This document shows, in pieces, positions 16,688-25,577 of a stretch of 59,504 nt of DNA. Location of the stretch: positions 1 through 59,504 of the forward strand of contig JAEINP010000033.1 of assembly GCA_016342355.1 (NCBI GenBank). Direction: 5' to 3'. The notes below the pieces were generated by a model. It ran no database searches and was not told where the DNA came from. It worked only from the letters and a program-made list of their open reading frames with translations. How positions within the stretch are numbered: position 1 is the stretch's first letter; every line of letters begins with the position of its first letter. Made by a program: the position numbers and the translations under genes. Origin of the DNA: Desulfatibacillum sp. GTDB lineage: Bacteria; Desulfobacterota; Desulfobacteria; Desulfobacterales; Desulfatibacillaceae.

Positions 16688-17599
16688 ATGACGGACATCC
16701 GATTCGACGGCAGGGCGGCTATTGTTACCGGAGCAGGCGCGGGCCTGGGCAGGACATACGCCCTGGCATTAGCGGAACGGGGGGCCAGCGTGGTGGTCAA
16801 CGACCTGGGCGGCTCCCGGGACGGCACAGGCGCCAGCGCCAGTGCGGCAGACTTGGTGGTGGACGAAATCAAGCAGGCCGGGGGTCAGGCTGTGGCCAAT
16901 TATGATTCTGTAGCCACCATGGAAGGCGGCGCCAACATTGTCAAAACCGCCGTGGACGCATTTGGTAAGGTGGATATTGTCATCAACAACGCTGGAATAT
17001 TGCGGGACAAGAGCTTTGTGAAAATCGGCGAACCGGAATGGGACCTAGTGTTGGCTGTTCATCTCAAGGGGGCGTTTTGCGTAACTCAGCCCGCATTCAA
17101 GATCATGCGCGAAAACGGGTATGGCCGGATTGTGAACACCACCTCGGGTGCAGGCTTGTACGGCAACTTTGGCCAAAGCAATTACTGCGCCGCCAAAATG
17201 GGTCTGGTGGGCCTCATGAACAACTTGGCCATCGAGGGCGCCAAATACAATATCAAGTGCAATACCATCGCCCCCATTGCCGCCTCACGCCTGACTGAAG
17301 ACATCATGCCGCCCAACCTTCTGGAAAAACTACAGCCCGAGTTCATCACGCCTCTGGTGCTGTATCTTGCTTCCGAAGCCAATACCGATTCCAAGAAAAT
17401 TTTCAACTGCGCTGCCGGTTGGTTCAGTCGGGCCGAAGTAGTGTGCGCCCCCGGAGCTATAATCGGGGACGGCAAACGGGAAATTTCTCCCGAGGAAATC
17501 GGCGAAAACTGGGCGAAAATCATGGATATGGACGGCGCAAAACCCCTGGGGGCCGTGGGCGAATCCTTCGCCTTTTTAGGGCCTTTGCTTTCTTCGTAA
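16688..17599 (+). CDS. SDR dehydrogenase, MFE-2/HSD17B4 type (acyl-CoA operon)
   Basis: 303 residues, a (3R)-hydroxyacyl-CoA dehydrogenase-like SDR. TGAGAGLG is at 14-21, NNAG at 100-103, and the catalytic residues are Ser153, Tyr166, Lys170. The segments NDLGGSRDGTG and ILRDKSF are hallmarks of the dehydrogenase domain of peroxisomal multifunctional enzyme 2. In eukaryotes that domain is fused to hydratase-2 and SCP2; here SCP2 is a separate gene (18933-19496) and no hydratase-2 is seen. It has the ribosome-binding site AAGGAGA about 8 bases before ATG 16688. First gene of the plus-strand series, downstream of the palindromic promoter. Paralogue at 4279-5187. Confidence 0.9.
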   Translation: MTDIRFDGRAAIVTGAGAGLGRTYALALAERGASVVVNDLGGSRDGTGASASAADLVVDEIKQAGGQAVANYDSVATMEGGANIVKTAVDAFGKVDIVINNAGILRDKSFVKIGEPEWDLVLAVHLKGAFCVTQPAFKIMRENGYGRIVNTTSGAGLYGNFGQSNYCAAKMGLVGLMNNLAIEGAKYNIKCNTIAPIAASRLTEDIMPPNLLEKLQPEFITPLVLYLASEANTDSKKIFNCAAGWFSRAEVVCAPGAIIGDGKREISPEEIGENWAKIMDMDGAKPLGAVGESFAFLGPLLSS

Positions 17600-17661
17600 C
17601 TCCATAACCGGAAAAAAATGGACAGTGACCGGTTTATGACAACCTGAACGGGAGACAAAAG

Positions 17662-18843
17662 ATGAGAAGAGTCAATGTAATCGGAGTGGGCATGACCAAG
17701 TTCACCACGCCCAAAGCCAAAATTCCCTATACAACCATGGGCAAGGAAGCCGTGGTAGACGCGCTAAAGGACTCGGGGATTGATTTCAAGGAAATCGAAC
17801 ATGCCTACACCGGCTGGGTTTACGCCGATAGTTGCGCCGGACAAATGGTGCTCTACGATTTCGGCATGACCGGCATTCCCGTGTTCAATGTCAATAACAA
17901 CTGCTCCACAGGATCCAACGCCCTGTATCTGGCCCGCCAGGCTGTGGCTTCAGGCGTAGTGGAATGCGCCCTGGCCCTGGGTTTCGAGCAAATGACTCCC
18001 GGCGCTTTGGGAGTGGTCTTTAATGACCGCCCCATTCCCATGCAGACTTTTTTTGTCAAACTCTTTGAATTCCAGCCACCCAAGCCGGGTTCTGCCCCGG
18101 CCGCCATGCTCTTTGGCGGCGCAGGCATGGAATACCAACAAAAGTACGGCGCCTCGGACGATACTTTCGGAAAAATTTCCGTCAAAGCCCGCAAACACGC
18201 CCAGCATAACGAACGGGCTGTATTCCGGGATCTTTTATCCCTGGAAGAAGTCATGGCCGCGCCCCATCAATTCGGCCCCCTCACCCGTTACCAGTGCTGT
18301 CCCCCCACCTGCGGGGCTGCAGCGGCTGTGGTGTGTTCCGACGAATTCGCCGCCAAACACAACATCACCAACCCTGTGTATATTGCAGGCCAGTCCATGA
18401 AAACCGACTTTGCCAGCACTTTCGAAGGGTCCAGCCCCATGCGCATTTGCGGGTACGATCTGTCCGTGGAAGCAGCCAAGGACGTCTATGAACAGGCGGG
18501 CCTTGGACCGGAAGACGTGGACGTGGTGGAATTGCATGACTGCTTTACCGCCAACGAGCTTATCACCTATGAAGCTCTGGGTCTCACCCAGGAAGGCACG
18601 GCGGAAAAATTCATCAATGATGGGGACAATACCTACGGCGGCAAGATCGTGACCAACCCCTCGGGCGGATTGCTTTCCAAGGGCCATCCTTTGGGCGCCA
18701 CAGGCCTGGCCCAGTGCGCCGAGCTTACCTGGCAGCTTCGAGGTGAGTGCGGAGTCCGCCAGGTGGAAGGCGCTAAGGTGGCTTTGCAGCACAACATAGG
18801 GCTGGGCGGCTGCTGCGTGGTGAGCATGTACCGAAAGGATTGA
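17662..18843 (+). CDS. SCP-x/non-specific lipid-transfer type thiolase
   Basis: 393 residues. The thiolase fold has its nucleophilic Cys81 in NNNCSTGSNAL. The later motifs are HDCFTANE, GGLLSKGHPLGATGLAQ (catalytic His) and GLGGCCVVS (second Cys). This Cys-His-Cys set and HDCFT are those of the SCP-x/SCP2-thiolase subfamily, which cleaves 3-ketoacyl-CoAs including 2-methyl-branched ones. It follows the SDR by 62 bases with the ribosome-binding site GGGAGA. It would perform the last step of each beta-oxidation round. Synthase-like thiolase relatives without cleavage activity exist, so the substrate remains inferred. Confidence 0.88.
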   Translation: MRRVNVIGVGMTKFTTPKAKIPYTTMGKEAVVDALKDSGIDFKEIEHAYTGWVYADSCAGQMVLYDFGMTGIPVFNVNNNCSTGSNALYLARQAVASGVVECALALGFEQMTPGALGVVFNDRPIPMQTFFVKLFEFQPPKPGSAPAAMLFGGAGMEYQQKYGASDDTFGKISVKARKHAQHNERAVFRDLLSLEEVMAAPHQFGPLTRYQCCPPTCGAAAAVVCSDEFAAKHNITNPVYIAGQSMKTDFASTFEGSSPMRICGYDLSVEAAKDVYEQAGLGPEDVDVVELHDCFTANELITYEALGLTQEGTAEKFINDGDNTYGGKIVTNPSGGLLSKGHPLGATGLAQCAELTWQLRGECGVRQVEGAKVALQHNIGLGGCCVVSMYRKD

Positions 18844-18932
18844 TAGCCCTCACAGAATTTGTCATTGACGGTCAAACGGAAAGCCGGAAATCCGGCCTGT
18901 TGTCTTAACCTTAATGAACAAGGAGGCACGCT

Positions 18933-19496
18933 ATGGCAGCAGTACCGAATAACATCAGCATCAAGGAACTTCTGACTCAGGTCATGCCCGAAATCTCCAA
19001 AAAAGCCCTGGAAGACCAAGGCAAGGTATCGGAGCTCGCGGGAACCGAAGTCACCATGACCGTGGAGACATCCACGGAAAAGTACAGCTTTACCATCAAG
19101 GACGGCGTCAACATAAATGTGGTGGAGGGCGACATGGACTCCCCCAACGTGCGCATGACCATTTCCAATGACGATCTGCTGAAAATGATCGCCCAGGGAG
19201 AACTGGACATGCTTCTGGGTATGTCCAGCGATCTCAACGCGCAAAAGGTCAGCACCCTCAAGCAGCTTAGCGGCGCCATGAAGGTAAACCTGGCCAACGA
19301 TGACGGCAGTAGCTACACCATCCAGACCGTGTTCAACGGCGCCCTGTCCCCGGCTTGCACCATGAATCTCAAAACCTCGGACTCGGCGGCCATCATAAAA
19401 AAGGAAACCAGCCCCGTGACCCTGTTCATGGCAGGCCAGATCACCATGGACGGCGATATGGGTTTTGCCATGGGATTCCAGCCCCTGGTTACCTAA
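18933..19496 (+). CDS. SCP2 sterol-carrier domain protein
   Basis: 187 residues, soluble. A C-terminal SCP2-like domain (about 65-187) has alternating strands and the DSPNVRMTISNDDLLKMIAQGELD stretch plus a GQITMDGDMGFAMGF end typical of the fold (quoted in parts). The first 60 residues are a helical/beta extension. SCP2 domains bind acyl chains, acyl-CoAs or sterols and pass them to enzymes. In eukaryotes the domain is fused to MFE-2 or SCP-x thiolase, whose homologues are the two genes directly upstream. Ribosome-binding site AAGGAGG lies before ATG 18933. Confidence 0.82.
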   Translation: MAAVPNNISIKELLTQVMPEISKKALEDQGKVSELAGTEVTMTVETSTEKYSFTIKDGVNINVVEGDMDSPNVRMTISNDDLLKMIAQGELDMLLGMSSDLNAQKVSTLKQLSGAMKVNLANDDGSSYTIQTVFNGALSPACTMNLKTSDSAAIIKKETSPVTLFMAGQITMDGDMGFAMGFQPLVT

Positions 19497-19503
19497 TCCG
19501 TTT

Positions 19504-19577
19504 CCGGAGGAGGCCAATGGCCTTGGAATTCCCTCCTCCGGGCCTGCCCGGCCAGCCATTGGGCTGGCCAGGCAGGC
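19504..19577. repeat. two consecutive strong hairpins in the operon
   Basis: Hairpin 1: CCGGAGGAGG (19504-19513) with CCTCCTCCGG (19532-19541). Hairpin 2: 16-base arms at 19542-19557 and 19562-19577 (GCCTGCCCGGCCAGCC against GGCTGGCCAGGCAGGC), one mismatch and a 4-nt loop. No T-run follows. They sit between the SCP2 and acyl-CoA dehydrogenase genes and may act as mRNA stabiliser, attenuator or REP-type element. Confidence 0.65.
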
Positions 19578-19627
19578 TTAATCAATATTTCATAAACCCG
19601 CAGACTCATATCCGCCCGGAGGTCAGC

Positions 19628-20815
19628 ATGATCAACCTGGAACTCTCGGAAAACATGGTCAACTTGCAAAAAAATATCAAAATGGTGGCAAAAAGCATGT
19701 TTCGGCCCATATCCAGGAAATATGACCAAGCCGAGCATGAGTACCCCAAGGAACTGGATGTGTTTAGGGGCGCGCCTCTGTTCTCCCGGTCCGGGAAGAA
19801 AAAAGATCCCGCTAAATCCTCCTCCGATCAGGGAAAATCCGGCCCCAACCTGGGCCAGATACTCAGCGTGGAAGCCATGTGCTGGGGAGACTGCGGCCTG
19901 CTCATGTCCATCCCCAACGCAGGCGTAGGCAATGCGGCCCTGGTGGCGGTGGCCACAGACGAACAGATGGCGAAATGGGGACATATGTGGATCGCCTTCG
20001 CCAATACGGAGTCCGGGGCAGGCTCCGACGCCGGGTCCATCCAAACCACCGCGGACCTTGACGGGGATGAATGGGTTTTGAACGGCGAAAAAATATTCGT
20101 CACCTGCGCGGACCGCTGCGATGCCGTGGTGGTGTGGGCCACCCTGGACAAGGCTGTCGGCAAGGCTGGCATCAAACCCTTTTTGGTGGAAAAGGGCAAC
20201 CCGGGCATGAAGTTGGAACACCTGGAAAATAAATGCGGCCTGCGCGCTTCGGACACCGGCACCTTTGTGTTCACCAATTGCCGCATCCCCCAGGAAAACC
20301 TCCTGGGCGACCCGGAAATCAAGCAAACCTCCGAGGGCTTCAAAGGCGTCATGAAAACCTTTGATATGACCCGGCCCATGGTGGCGTCCATGGCAAACGG
20401 CCTGGCCAGCGCATCTTTGGGCCTTCTCAAAGAAAAAATGGCTGAAAACGGCATGCATCCGGATTACCACGCCGCCCCCAACAGTCTCAGCGCCACGGAA
20501 AAAGAATTCATGCTCATGGAAGCCAACCTGGAAGCCATGCGGCTTCTTACTTACAAAGCCGCATGGATGGCCGACAACGATCAGCCAAACAATGTGGAAG
20601 CCTCCATGGCCAAGGCAAAATCAGGCCGCACAGCGACAATCATCGCCCAAAAATGCTGCGAACTCCTGGGTCCCCTGGGATTCACCACCAAGGAACTTGC
20701 CGAAAAATGGATGCGCGACGTCAAGATCATGGATATTTTTGAAGGCACCGGCCAGATACAACATCTCATCATCGCACGGCATATTCTAAAATTATCCAGC
20801 AAAGAACTAAAATAA
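19628..20815 (+). CDS. acyl-CoA dehydrogenase
   Basis: 395 residues from ATG 19628, chosen because GGAGGT lies at 19618-19623. The frame is open further upstream, but that stretch overlaps the hairpins and the SCP2 end. FAD-enzyme motifs are present: the mid-domain FANTESGAGSDAGSIQT and the C-terminal DIFEGTGQIQ with its catalytic-Glu position (MCAD-type). The N-terminus is a little divergent and carries a low-complexity insert (GKKKDPAKSSSDQGKSG, about 60-76). It would introduce the alpha-beta double bond, passing electrons to an ETF not encoded here. Probably the third catalytic step enzyme of the cluster; 2-methyl specificity is possible but unproven. Confidence 0.9.
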   Translation: MINLELSENMVNLQKNIKMVAKSMFRPISRKYDQAEHEYPKELDVFRGAPLFSRSGKKKDPAKSSSDQGKSGPNLGQILSVEAMCWGDCGLLMSIPNAGVGNAALVAVATDEQMAKWGHMWIAFANTESGAGSDAGSIQTTADLDGDEWVLNGEKIFVTCADRCDAVVVWATLDKAVGKAGIKPFLVEKGNPGMKLEHLENKCGLRASDTGTFVFTNCRIPQENLLGDPEIKQTSEGFKGVMKTFDMTRPMVASMANGLASASLGLLKEKMAENGMHPDYHAAPNSLSATEKEFMLMEANLEAMRLLTYKAAWMADNDQPNNVEASMAKAKSGRTATIIAQKCCELLGPLGFTTKELAEKWMRDVKIMDIFEGTGQIQHLIIARHILKLSSKELK

Positions 20816-20973
20816 TTCGAGGGAACAAGACTGGTTTTTTCAACGCACCCAGTATATAATTCAACACTTGGTAATATTTAAACCAGACGGGTTCACGCAG
20901 CACTTATCAGCTTATTGAATCAGACAGTGGCCTTATTCGCCACCCTTCCCCAAACGTGATCGTGGAGGCGCCA

Positions 20974-22728
20974 ATGGGAAAATTTTCACCAAACATCATT
21001 GCAGACAATCTGGCAGCCCTGGACAAATACAACGGACAGGGCGAAGCAATTATTTACGGCGATACCCGCGTCACATGGAGCCGTTTGTATCAAAGGGTCT
21101 GCCAACTCGCTCAGGGGCTTATCCGCCTGGGCGTTAAAAAAGGGGATAAGGTGGCATTCCTGTTCCACAATACCCCGGAATTCGTGGAGGTGAACTTTGC
21201 CATCCAAGTGGCCGGGGGTATTCCCGCGCCCATGAATTACCGGCTGGTGGCGCCGGAAATCGAGTTTCAGGTCAATCATTGCGACGCCCAGGTTTTCCTT
21301 TTTGACCAAACCTGGAACGAAGAGGTGGAAAAGGCCGCTCCCAATCTAACAGCCATTCGCCATTTTATTTGCAAAGGAGTTACGGGAATTGAGTCTGCCC
21401 TGGACTACGAAGTCTTTGTGGCCGGAGAAATCGCCCAAGATCCAAGTGTGGAAACCCTGCCCCACGAGCCTGCGGTGATGATTTACACCGGCGGCACCAC
21501 GGGTTTTCCCAAGGGTGTGCTTTTGTCATACAAGGCCCACGTGGACATGCTGGCCTCGCTTGTGGCGAATATCGCCGTGTATGTGCCGGGCATGAACCTG
21601 ACTCAGGATAAACTCAAAAATCTTACCGAAAACGTGTCCATTCCTGGCTTGAGCCTTGCCCTGCCCATGATGCAGACACGGCTTTTCAAAAGCATCATAA
21701 AAAGAAACGGCGCCCTTAAGCTCATAAAAGGCACGCTCACCAGGGTCATGAATAAGCCAGGCTCCCTGCAAAGGCGTTACAAAGACCCACAAGGATTTAT
21801 GTTTCCTTCGATGCCCCTGTTTCACGATGCCGCCTACGCCATGCTCATGCAAGGCATTTTTATGGGAAATGTGCGCTTAATCCTGGTTCCGGGCCTGAGT
21901 TTTGATCCTGAAAAGGTTTTCCAGACTATTCAGGACGAAAAACCCTTTTTCCTGGCAAATGTCCCAACCGGATGGAAAAAACTGGTCAAGTTTCCCGGCA
22001 AGGATAAATACGACACCCGATCCGTCAAAACATGCATTTCCGGGGCCGGGGTATGCCCGATCGAGATCAAAAAAAAGATGTTCAGCACCTTTCCCAATGC
22101 CATAGTGGCGGACATGTTCGGACAAACGGAGATGACACCGGTCACTACCTTTAAAATAGACGCAGACGCCTCCACCCTAAAGGACCGTTCCGTGGGCAAC
22201 TCCATTGTGGATGTAAAAATCGTGGATGACCTGGGCAACGAAGTACCCCGGGGCCAGCACGGAGAAATCCTGTACCGCTCCTCCACAGTCATGATGGGTT
22301 ATTACAAGGACGAACAAAAAACCGGCGAAGCCATGGCCGGGGGATGGTTCAAGAGCGGGGATCTGGGTTATATCGACGAAGACGGCGAGGTCCGCCTGTT
22401 GGACCGGAAAAAGGAATGCATCAATACCGGCGGCGAAAAGGTCTTTCCCGTGGAAGTGGAAGGCATCATCGGCGCCCACCCTGCCGTGGAAAACGTGTGC
22501 GTTATTGGGGTGGAAGATGAGGAATGGGGATCCCGAGTCCACGCCGTAGTTCAACTCCACGGAGGCGAAAGCGTCGACGAACAGGAAATCATCGAGTTTT
22601 GCCGGGGAAAGATCGCCGGATATAAAATACCCAAATCCGTTGTTTTTGTGGAGGAATTCCCCCTGTCTCCCGTGGGAAAAATACTCCGGGCCAAAGTGCG
22701 TGAAATGATGGTGCAGCCTGTTTTTTGA
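20974..22728 (+). CDS. acyl-CoA synthetase (AMP-forming ligase)
   Basis: 584 residues from ATG 20974 (GGAGG at 20964-20968; ATG/GTG upstream is possible). ANL superfamily: P-loop YTGGTTGFPKG (about residue 166 of this form), PLFH, FGQTEMTP, and the C-terminal SGDLGYIDEDG, DRKKECINTGGEKV and the catalytic Lys in PVGKILR. It activates a free acid to its CoA thioester via an acyl-adenylate in the cytosol. The spacing between P-loop and PLFH is about 112 residues instead of the roughly 50 usual in the family, so it carries an extra helical segment there. Located between the dehydrogenase and the racemase, it probably supplies the operon with its branched substrate. Confidence 0.9.
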   Translation: MGKFSPNIIADNLAALDKYNGQGEAIIYGDTRVTWSRLYQRVCQLAQGLIRLGVKKGDKVAFLFHNTPEFVEVNFAIQVAGGIPAPMNYRLVAPEIEFQVNHCDAQVFLFDQTWNEEVEKAAPNLTAIRHFICKGVTGIESALDYEVFVAGEIAQDPSVETLPHEPAVMIYTGGTTGFPKGVLLSYKAHVDMLASLVANIAVYVPGMNLTQDKLKNLTENVSIPGLSLALPMMQTRLFKSIIKRNGALKLIKGTLTRVMNKPGSLQRRYKDPQGFMFPSMPLFHDAAYAMLMQGIFMGNVRLILVPGLSFDPEKVFQTIQDEKPFFLANVPTGWKKLVKFPGKDKYDTRSVKTCISGAGVCPIEIKKKMFSTFPNAIVADMFGQTEMTPVTTFKIDADASTLKDRSVGNSIVDVKIVDDLGNEVPRGQHGEILYRSSTVMMGYYKDEQKTGEAMAGGWFKSGDLGYIDEDGEVRLLDRKKECINTGGEKVFPVEVEGIIGAHPAVENVCVIGVEDEEWGSRVHAVVQLHGGESVDEQEIIEFCRGKIAGYKIPKSVVFVEEFPLSPVGKILRAKVREMMVQPVF

Positions 22729-22744
22729 TTCCTTTGGAAAACCC

Positions 22745-22765
22745 GCAGGGGCGTTAAGCCCCTGC
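22745..22765 (+). terminator. hairpin after the ligase gene (attenuator-like)
   Basis: GCAGGGGC (22745-22752) and GCCCCTGC (22758-22765) form a perfect 8-bp stem with a 5-nt loop, 17 bases after the ligase stop. No T-run follows, so termination is probably partial or Rho-dependent. The rest of the 319-base gap to 23048 shows no gene; it may hold a separate promoter for the racemase. Confidence 0.5.
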
Positions 22766-23047
22766 TGACAAATCCCTCGCGCATTCGTCCAACAAATGTT
22801 GGAAACATTTTATCGGAAAACAATCTTGCGCTTCCCATGCCTTTCAGGGTATTGTGATCACGATTGGATGATTTGCCGGGAGATCCTCCGGCGCTTGTTC
22901 GTCTTGGGTGGATGGCGAATTGTATTTGAAAAAGGACATTCCGGTTCAAATGCAATATTTCTGACAAACCAATAGCCATTGATCATACGCTTTTCAGGTC
23001 CAATAGACCGGATTGGCGCATTTTAGGAACTGAAGGAGGAAAAGACC

Positions 23048-24181
23048 ATGGGACCTTTGGAAGGTGTAACAATTATTGAGCTTGCTGGCATCGGACCCGG
23101 ACCCTTTTGCGGGATGATGCTGGCCGATATGGGAGCGACCGTCATCCGCGTGGACCGCACCAGCCCCGGTGGCCTGGGCTCACTGCCAAAGGATGTCCTC
23201 GCCCGGGGCCGGAAATCCATCGCCATCAATCTAAAAAATCCGGCAGGGGCCGCTTTGGTCCTGAAACTCTGCGAAAAAGCCGATGCCCTGTTCGAGGGAT
23301 ACAGGCCTGGAGTGGCCGAACGCATGGGCGTGGGGCCGCAGGACTGCATGAAGGTGAATCCCAAGCTGGTCTACGGCCGCATGACCGGCTGGGGCCAGGA
23401 AGGTCCCATGGCCAACGCCGCCGGGCACGACATCAATTATATTTCCCTGTCCGGCGCGCTCCACGCCATTGGCCGGAAAGGGGAAGCTCCTGTCCCGCCT
23501 CTGAATCTGGTGGGTGATTTTGGCGGCGGCGGCATGATCCTGGCCTTCGGAATGGTCTGCGCGCTCCTGGAAGCTCAAAAATCCGGCAAGGGCCAAGTGG
23601 TGGACGCTGCCATGGTGGACGGCTCCGCAACCCTCATGGGCATGTTTTTCACCTTCAAAAACCTGGGCATGTGGAACGAGGAACGCCAGACAAACTTCCT
23701 GGACGGAGCGGCCCATTTTTATGACGCCTACGAAACCTCGGACGGTAAATACATTTCCATAGGCTCCATTGAGCCCCAATTTTACGAATTGCTTATCCAA
23801 AAGGCTGAGTTGGACCGGGACAAGTTCGGCGTCCAGATGGATCCCACCAAGTGGCCCGAACTCAAAAAGGAAATCACCGCCATCTTCAAGCAAAAAACCC
23901 GGGACGAATGGTGCAAAATCATGGAAGGCACGGACGTGTGCTTTGCCCCCATCCTGTCCCTCAGCGAAGCCCCGGAGCATCCCCACAACAAGGCGCGGAA
24001 AACCTTTGTGGAACTGGACGGCGTGTTGCAGCCTGCTCCTTCGCCCCGTTTCAGCCGCACCCGGGCCCAACTGACCACCAGCGCCCGCACGGCAGGCCAG
24101 GATACGGACGCGGTGTTGGCCGATTTTGGTTTTTCCGCCAATGAAATCGCCAAACTCCGGGAAAACGGAGTCGTCATTTAG
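23048..24181 (+). CDS. alpha-methylacyl-CoA racemase-like CoA-transferase III
   Basis: 377 residues, CaiB/BaiF (family III) fold. The residues His127 (AGHDINY), Asp157 (LVGDFGGGG) and the Glu in GSIEPQF match the His-Asp-Glu catalytic set of alpha-methylacyl-CoA racemases in position and context, and favour racemase over CoA transferase. It would interconvert 2R and 2S methylacyl-CoAs so that the acyl-CoA dehydrogenase can accept both. Ribosome-binding site AAGGAGGA at 23032-23039. It closes the branched-chain cluster. The terminator is at 24387-24435. Confidence 0.9.
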   Translation: MGPLEGVTIIELAGIGPGPFCGMMLADMGATVIRVDRTSPGGLGSLPKDVLARGRKSIAINLKNPAGAALVLKLCEKADALFEGYRPGVAERMGVGPQDCMKVNPKLVYGRMTGWGQEGPMANAAGHDINYISLSGALHAIGRKGEAPVPPLNLVGDFGGGGMILAFGMVCALLEAQKSGKGQVVDAAMVDGSATLMGMFFTFKNLGMWNEERQTNFLDGAAHFYDAYETSDGKYISIGSIEPQFYELLIQKAELDRDKFGVQMDPTKWPELKKEITAIFKQKTRDEWCKIMEGTDVCFAPILSLSEAPEHPHNKARKTFVELDGVLQPAPSPRFSRTRAQLTTSARTAGQDTDAVLADFGFSANEIAKLRENGVVI

Positions 24182-24261
24182 ATCATGCCTAAAAAGGGGG
24201 GCCGGGTTTATTGCCCTTTAATACAACTTATACCAAATTGCTATTAACTGAGTAAGTTCCA

Positions 24262-24354
24262 CGAATTGGGGGGACACGATCTTTATCTCAACCATTTAAT
24301 TTTATTAACTATTATCGCTACTTCAAGAGATAAGAGTCGTGTCCCCCCAATTCG
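24262..24354. mobile_element. 93-bp inverted-repeat element (MITE/REP-like)
   Basis: The 28-base arms at 24262-24289 and 24327-24354 are inverted repeats with only a few mismatches. The outer part, CGAATTGGGGGGACACGA, is nearly perfect. The core is AT-rich (24290-24326) and has no gene. Ends with a G6 block and such symmetry suggest a miniature element mobilised in trans, possibly by a REP-type Y1 transposase. No target duplication is evident. Confidence 0.6.
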
Positions 24355-24386
24355 AATCTACTTTTGTGAACGCAACTTGGTATTAC

Positions 24387-24435
24387 AAAGGCCGGGGAGT
24401 CCGGACAATGCCCACGATTCCCTGGCCTTTTTTTT
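24387..24435 (+). terminator. terminator of the acyl-CoA cluster
   Basis: AAAGGCCGGGGA (24387-24398) pairs with TCCCTGGCCTTT (24419-24430), one mismatch, followed by Ts to 24435. It is the last structure before the convergent SPL-like gene. Confidence 0.75.
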
Positions 24436-24470
24436 CATTCAGGATGCTTCGGTAAAAGGAAAAAAAAAGG

Positions 24471-25577
24471 CTATAAAATTCCACAAACCCTCTGGGCGCT
24501 GTGGTCCAAAAGGGCGGGCAGGTCCGGTGTGATTTGAAAGGATTTCCGCCAGACTTCCTCGTCTTCCATGCAAAAATAGGCAGTGGTTTGGGGGGCGTGT
24601 TTTTTTAGGGCCGCGGCCATAGCTTGGAACAGCTTAATACGCAATGGTTTGAAATAACGCATTTTATTATCCAGGCCGGGTACGAACTCCCCGTAGACAA
24701 TCTTGGAGTTTTCAAATCGGGTTTCAATAATCGCTTTCAGGTCCGGCATAAACCGGAAGGTCCCCAGGCTGATCCAGGCCACATTTTCCGGTGAAACATG
24801 TTCAAAAATCTGTTCCACCACCTTTACGTAATCCTGCTCGCAACCAGGATAAATCACCATGGGATCGAAATGAAACGCCAGGGGATACCCCCACGCCTCG
24901 CACTTGGCTGCGGCGGCCAATCTGGCCTGCAAGGGCGCCGTGTTCCGTTCCTGAGTGGCGATGATTTCCGGGGTGTTCACGGACCACGCCATGATGGTCT
25001 TCCGGTTATGGTCAAGCTGATCCAGGCCCCGAATGTTCACGGTTTTGGATTTCAATTCCAGGACTGCATGGTCCTGCCTGCCAAATCGCTCCACCAGCTT
25101 ATGGGAAAGCCCTGACCAGGGTTCCCAGATCATGCTGTCCGTAAATTCCCCGGTTCCGATCCGACGGATTTCCGGGTTTCGGGAATCCAGCACTTGATCC
25201 AATTCGTCAAACAGTTCTCGATGGTTCACAAAAAACTGGAGCACCGGCGGATGAAAATATGCCTGGAGCACGCAATAAGAGCAATCCATGGTGCAAAAGG
25301 TCCCGATATGCAAAATCTGGTATCCGCAGCAGGTGTACTCCCGGGTGCCAGGGCATTTGCGCACGAAAGCCCCTTTGTTACGGGTGAGATACAGAATTTC
25401 CTTGGCTGCTGAAATGGGGTCCTTTGCGCTGGCAACGCGCCTGAAAACCGGGGTGGGACCATCCACAATGTGGCAGGGTACGCCCTTGAAATGGTCCAGG
25501 ATAGGCTGAACCGTGTCAAAATCCCGGACATCTTGATCCACATAAAGAGTATGGACATTTTTGAGGGTAGAGGTCAT
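24471..25577 (-). CDS. spore photoproduct lyase-like radical SAM protein
   Basis: 368 residues. The radical SAM motif is Cys-x3-Cys-x2-Cys in TFCTMDCSYCVLQAY, and the sequence around it (CCGYQILHIGTFC, WEPWSGLSHKL, WSVNTPEI, FHFDPM) is that of the spore photoproduct lyase family. True SplB repairs the 5-thyminyl-5,6-dihydrothymine lesion in spore DNA; nothing else here points to a spore former, so the lesion or substrate is open. ATG 25577 overlaps the ParB-like stop by 4 bases (ATGA). The pair is therefore coupled and downstream of purC. Confidence 0.85.
   Translation of the reverse strand: MTSTLKNVHTLYVDQDVRDFDTVQPILDHFKGVPCHIVDGPTPVFRRVASAKDPISAAKEILYLTRNKGAFVRKCPGTREYTCCGYQILHIGTFCTMDCSYCVLQAYFHPPVLQFFVNHRELFDELDQVLDSRNPEIRRIGTGEFTDSMIWEPWSGLSHKLVERFGRQDHAVLELKSKTVNIRGLDQLDHNRKTIMAWSVNTPEIIATQERNTAPLQARLAAAAKCEAWGYPLAFHFDPMVIYPGCEQDYVKVVEQIFEHVSPENVAWISLGTFRFMPDLKAIIETRFENSKIVYGEFVPGLDNKMRYFKPLRIKLFQAMAAALKKHAPQTTAYFCMEDEEVWRKSFQITPDLPALLDHSAQRVCGIL

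Noticed and set aside
19355-19627. Longer N-terminus for the acyl-CoA dehydrogenase
   Set aside because: It overlaps the SCP2 gene and the two hairpins, and the translated part is not dehydrogenase-like; GGAGGT fits ATG 19628.
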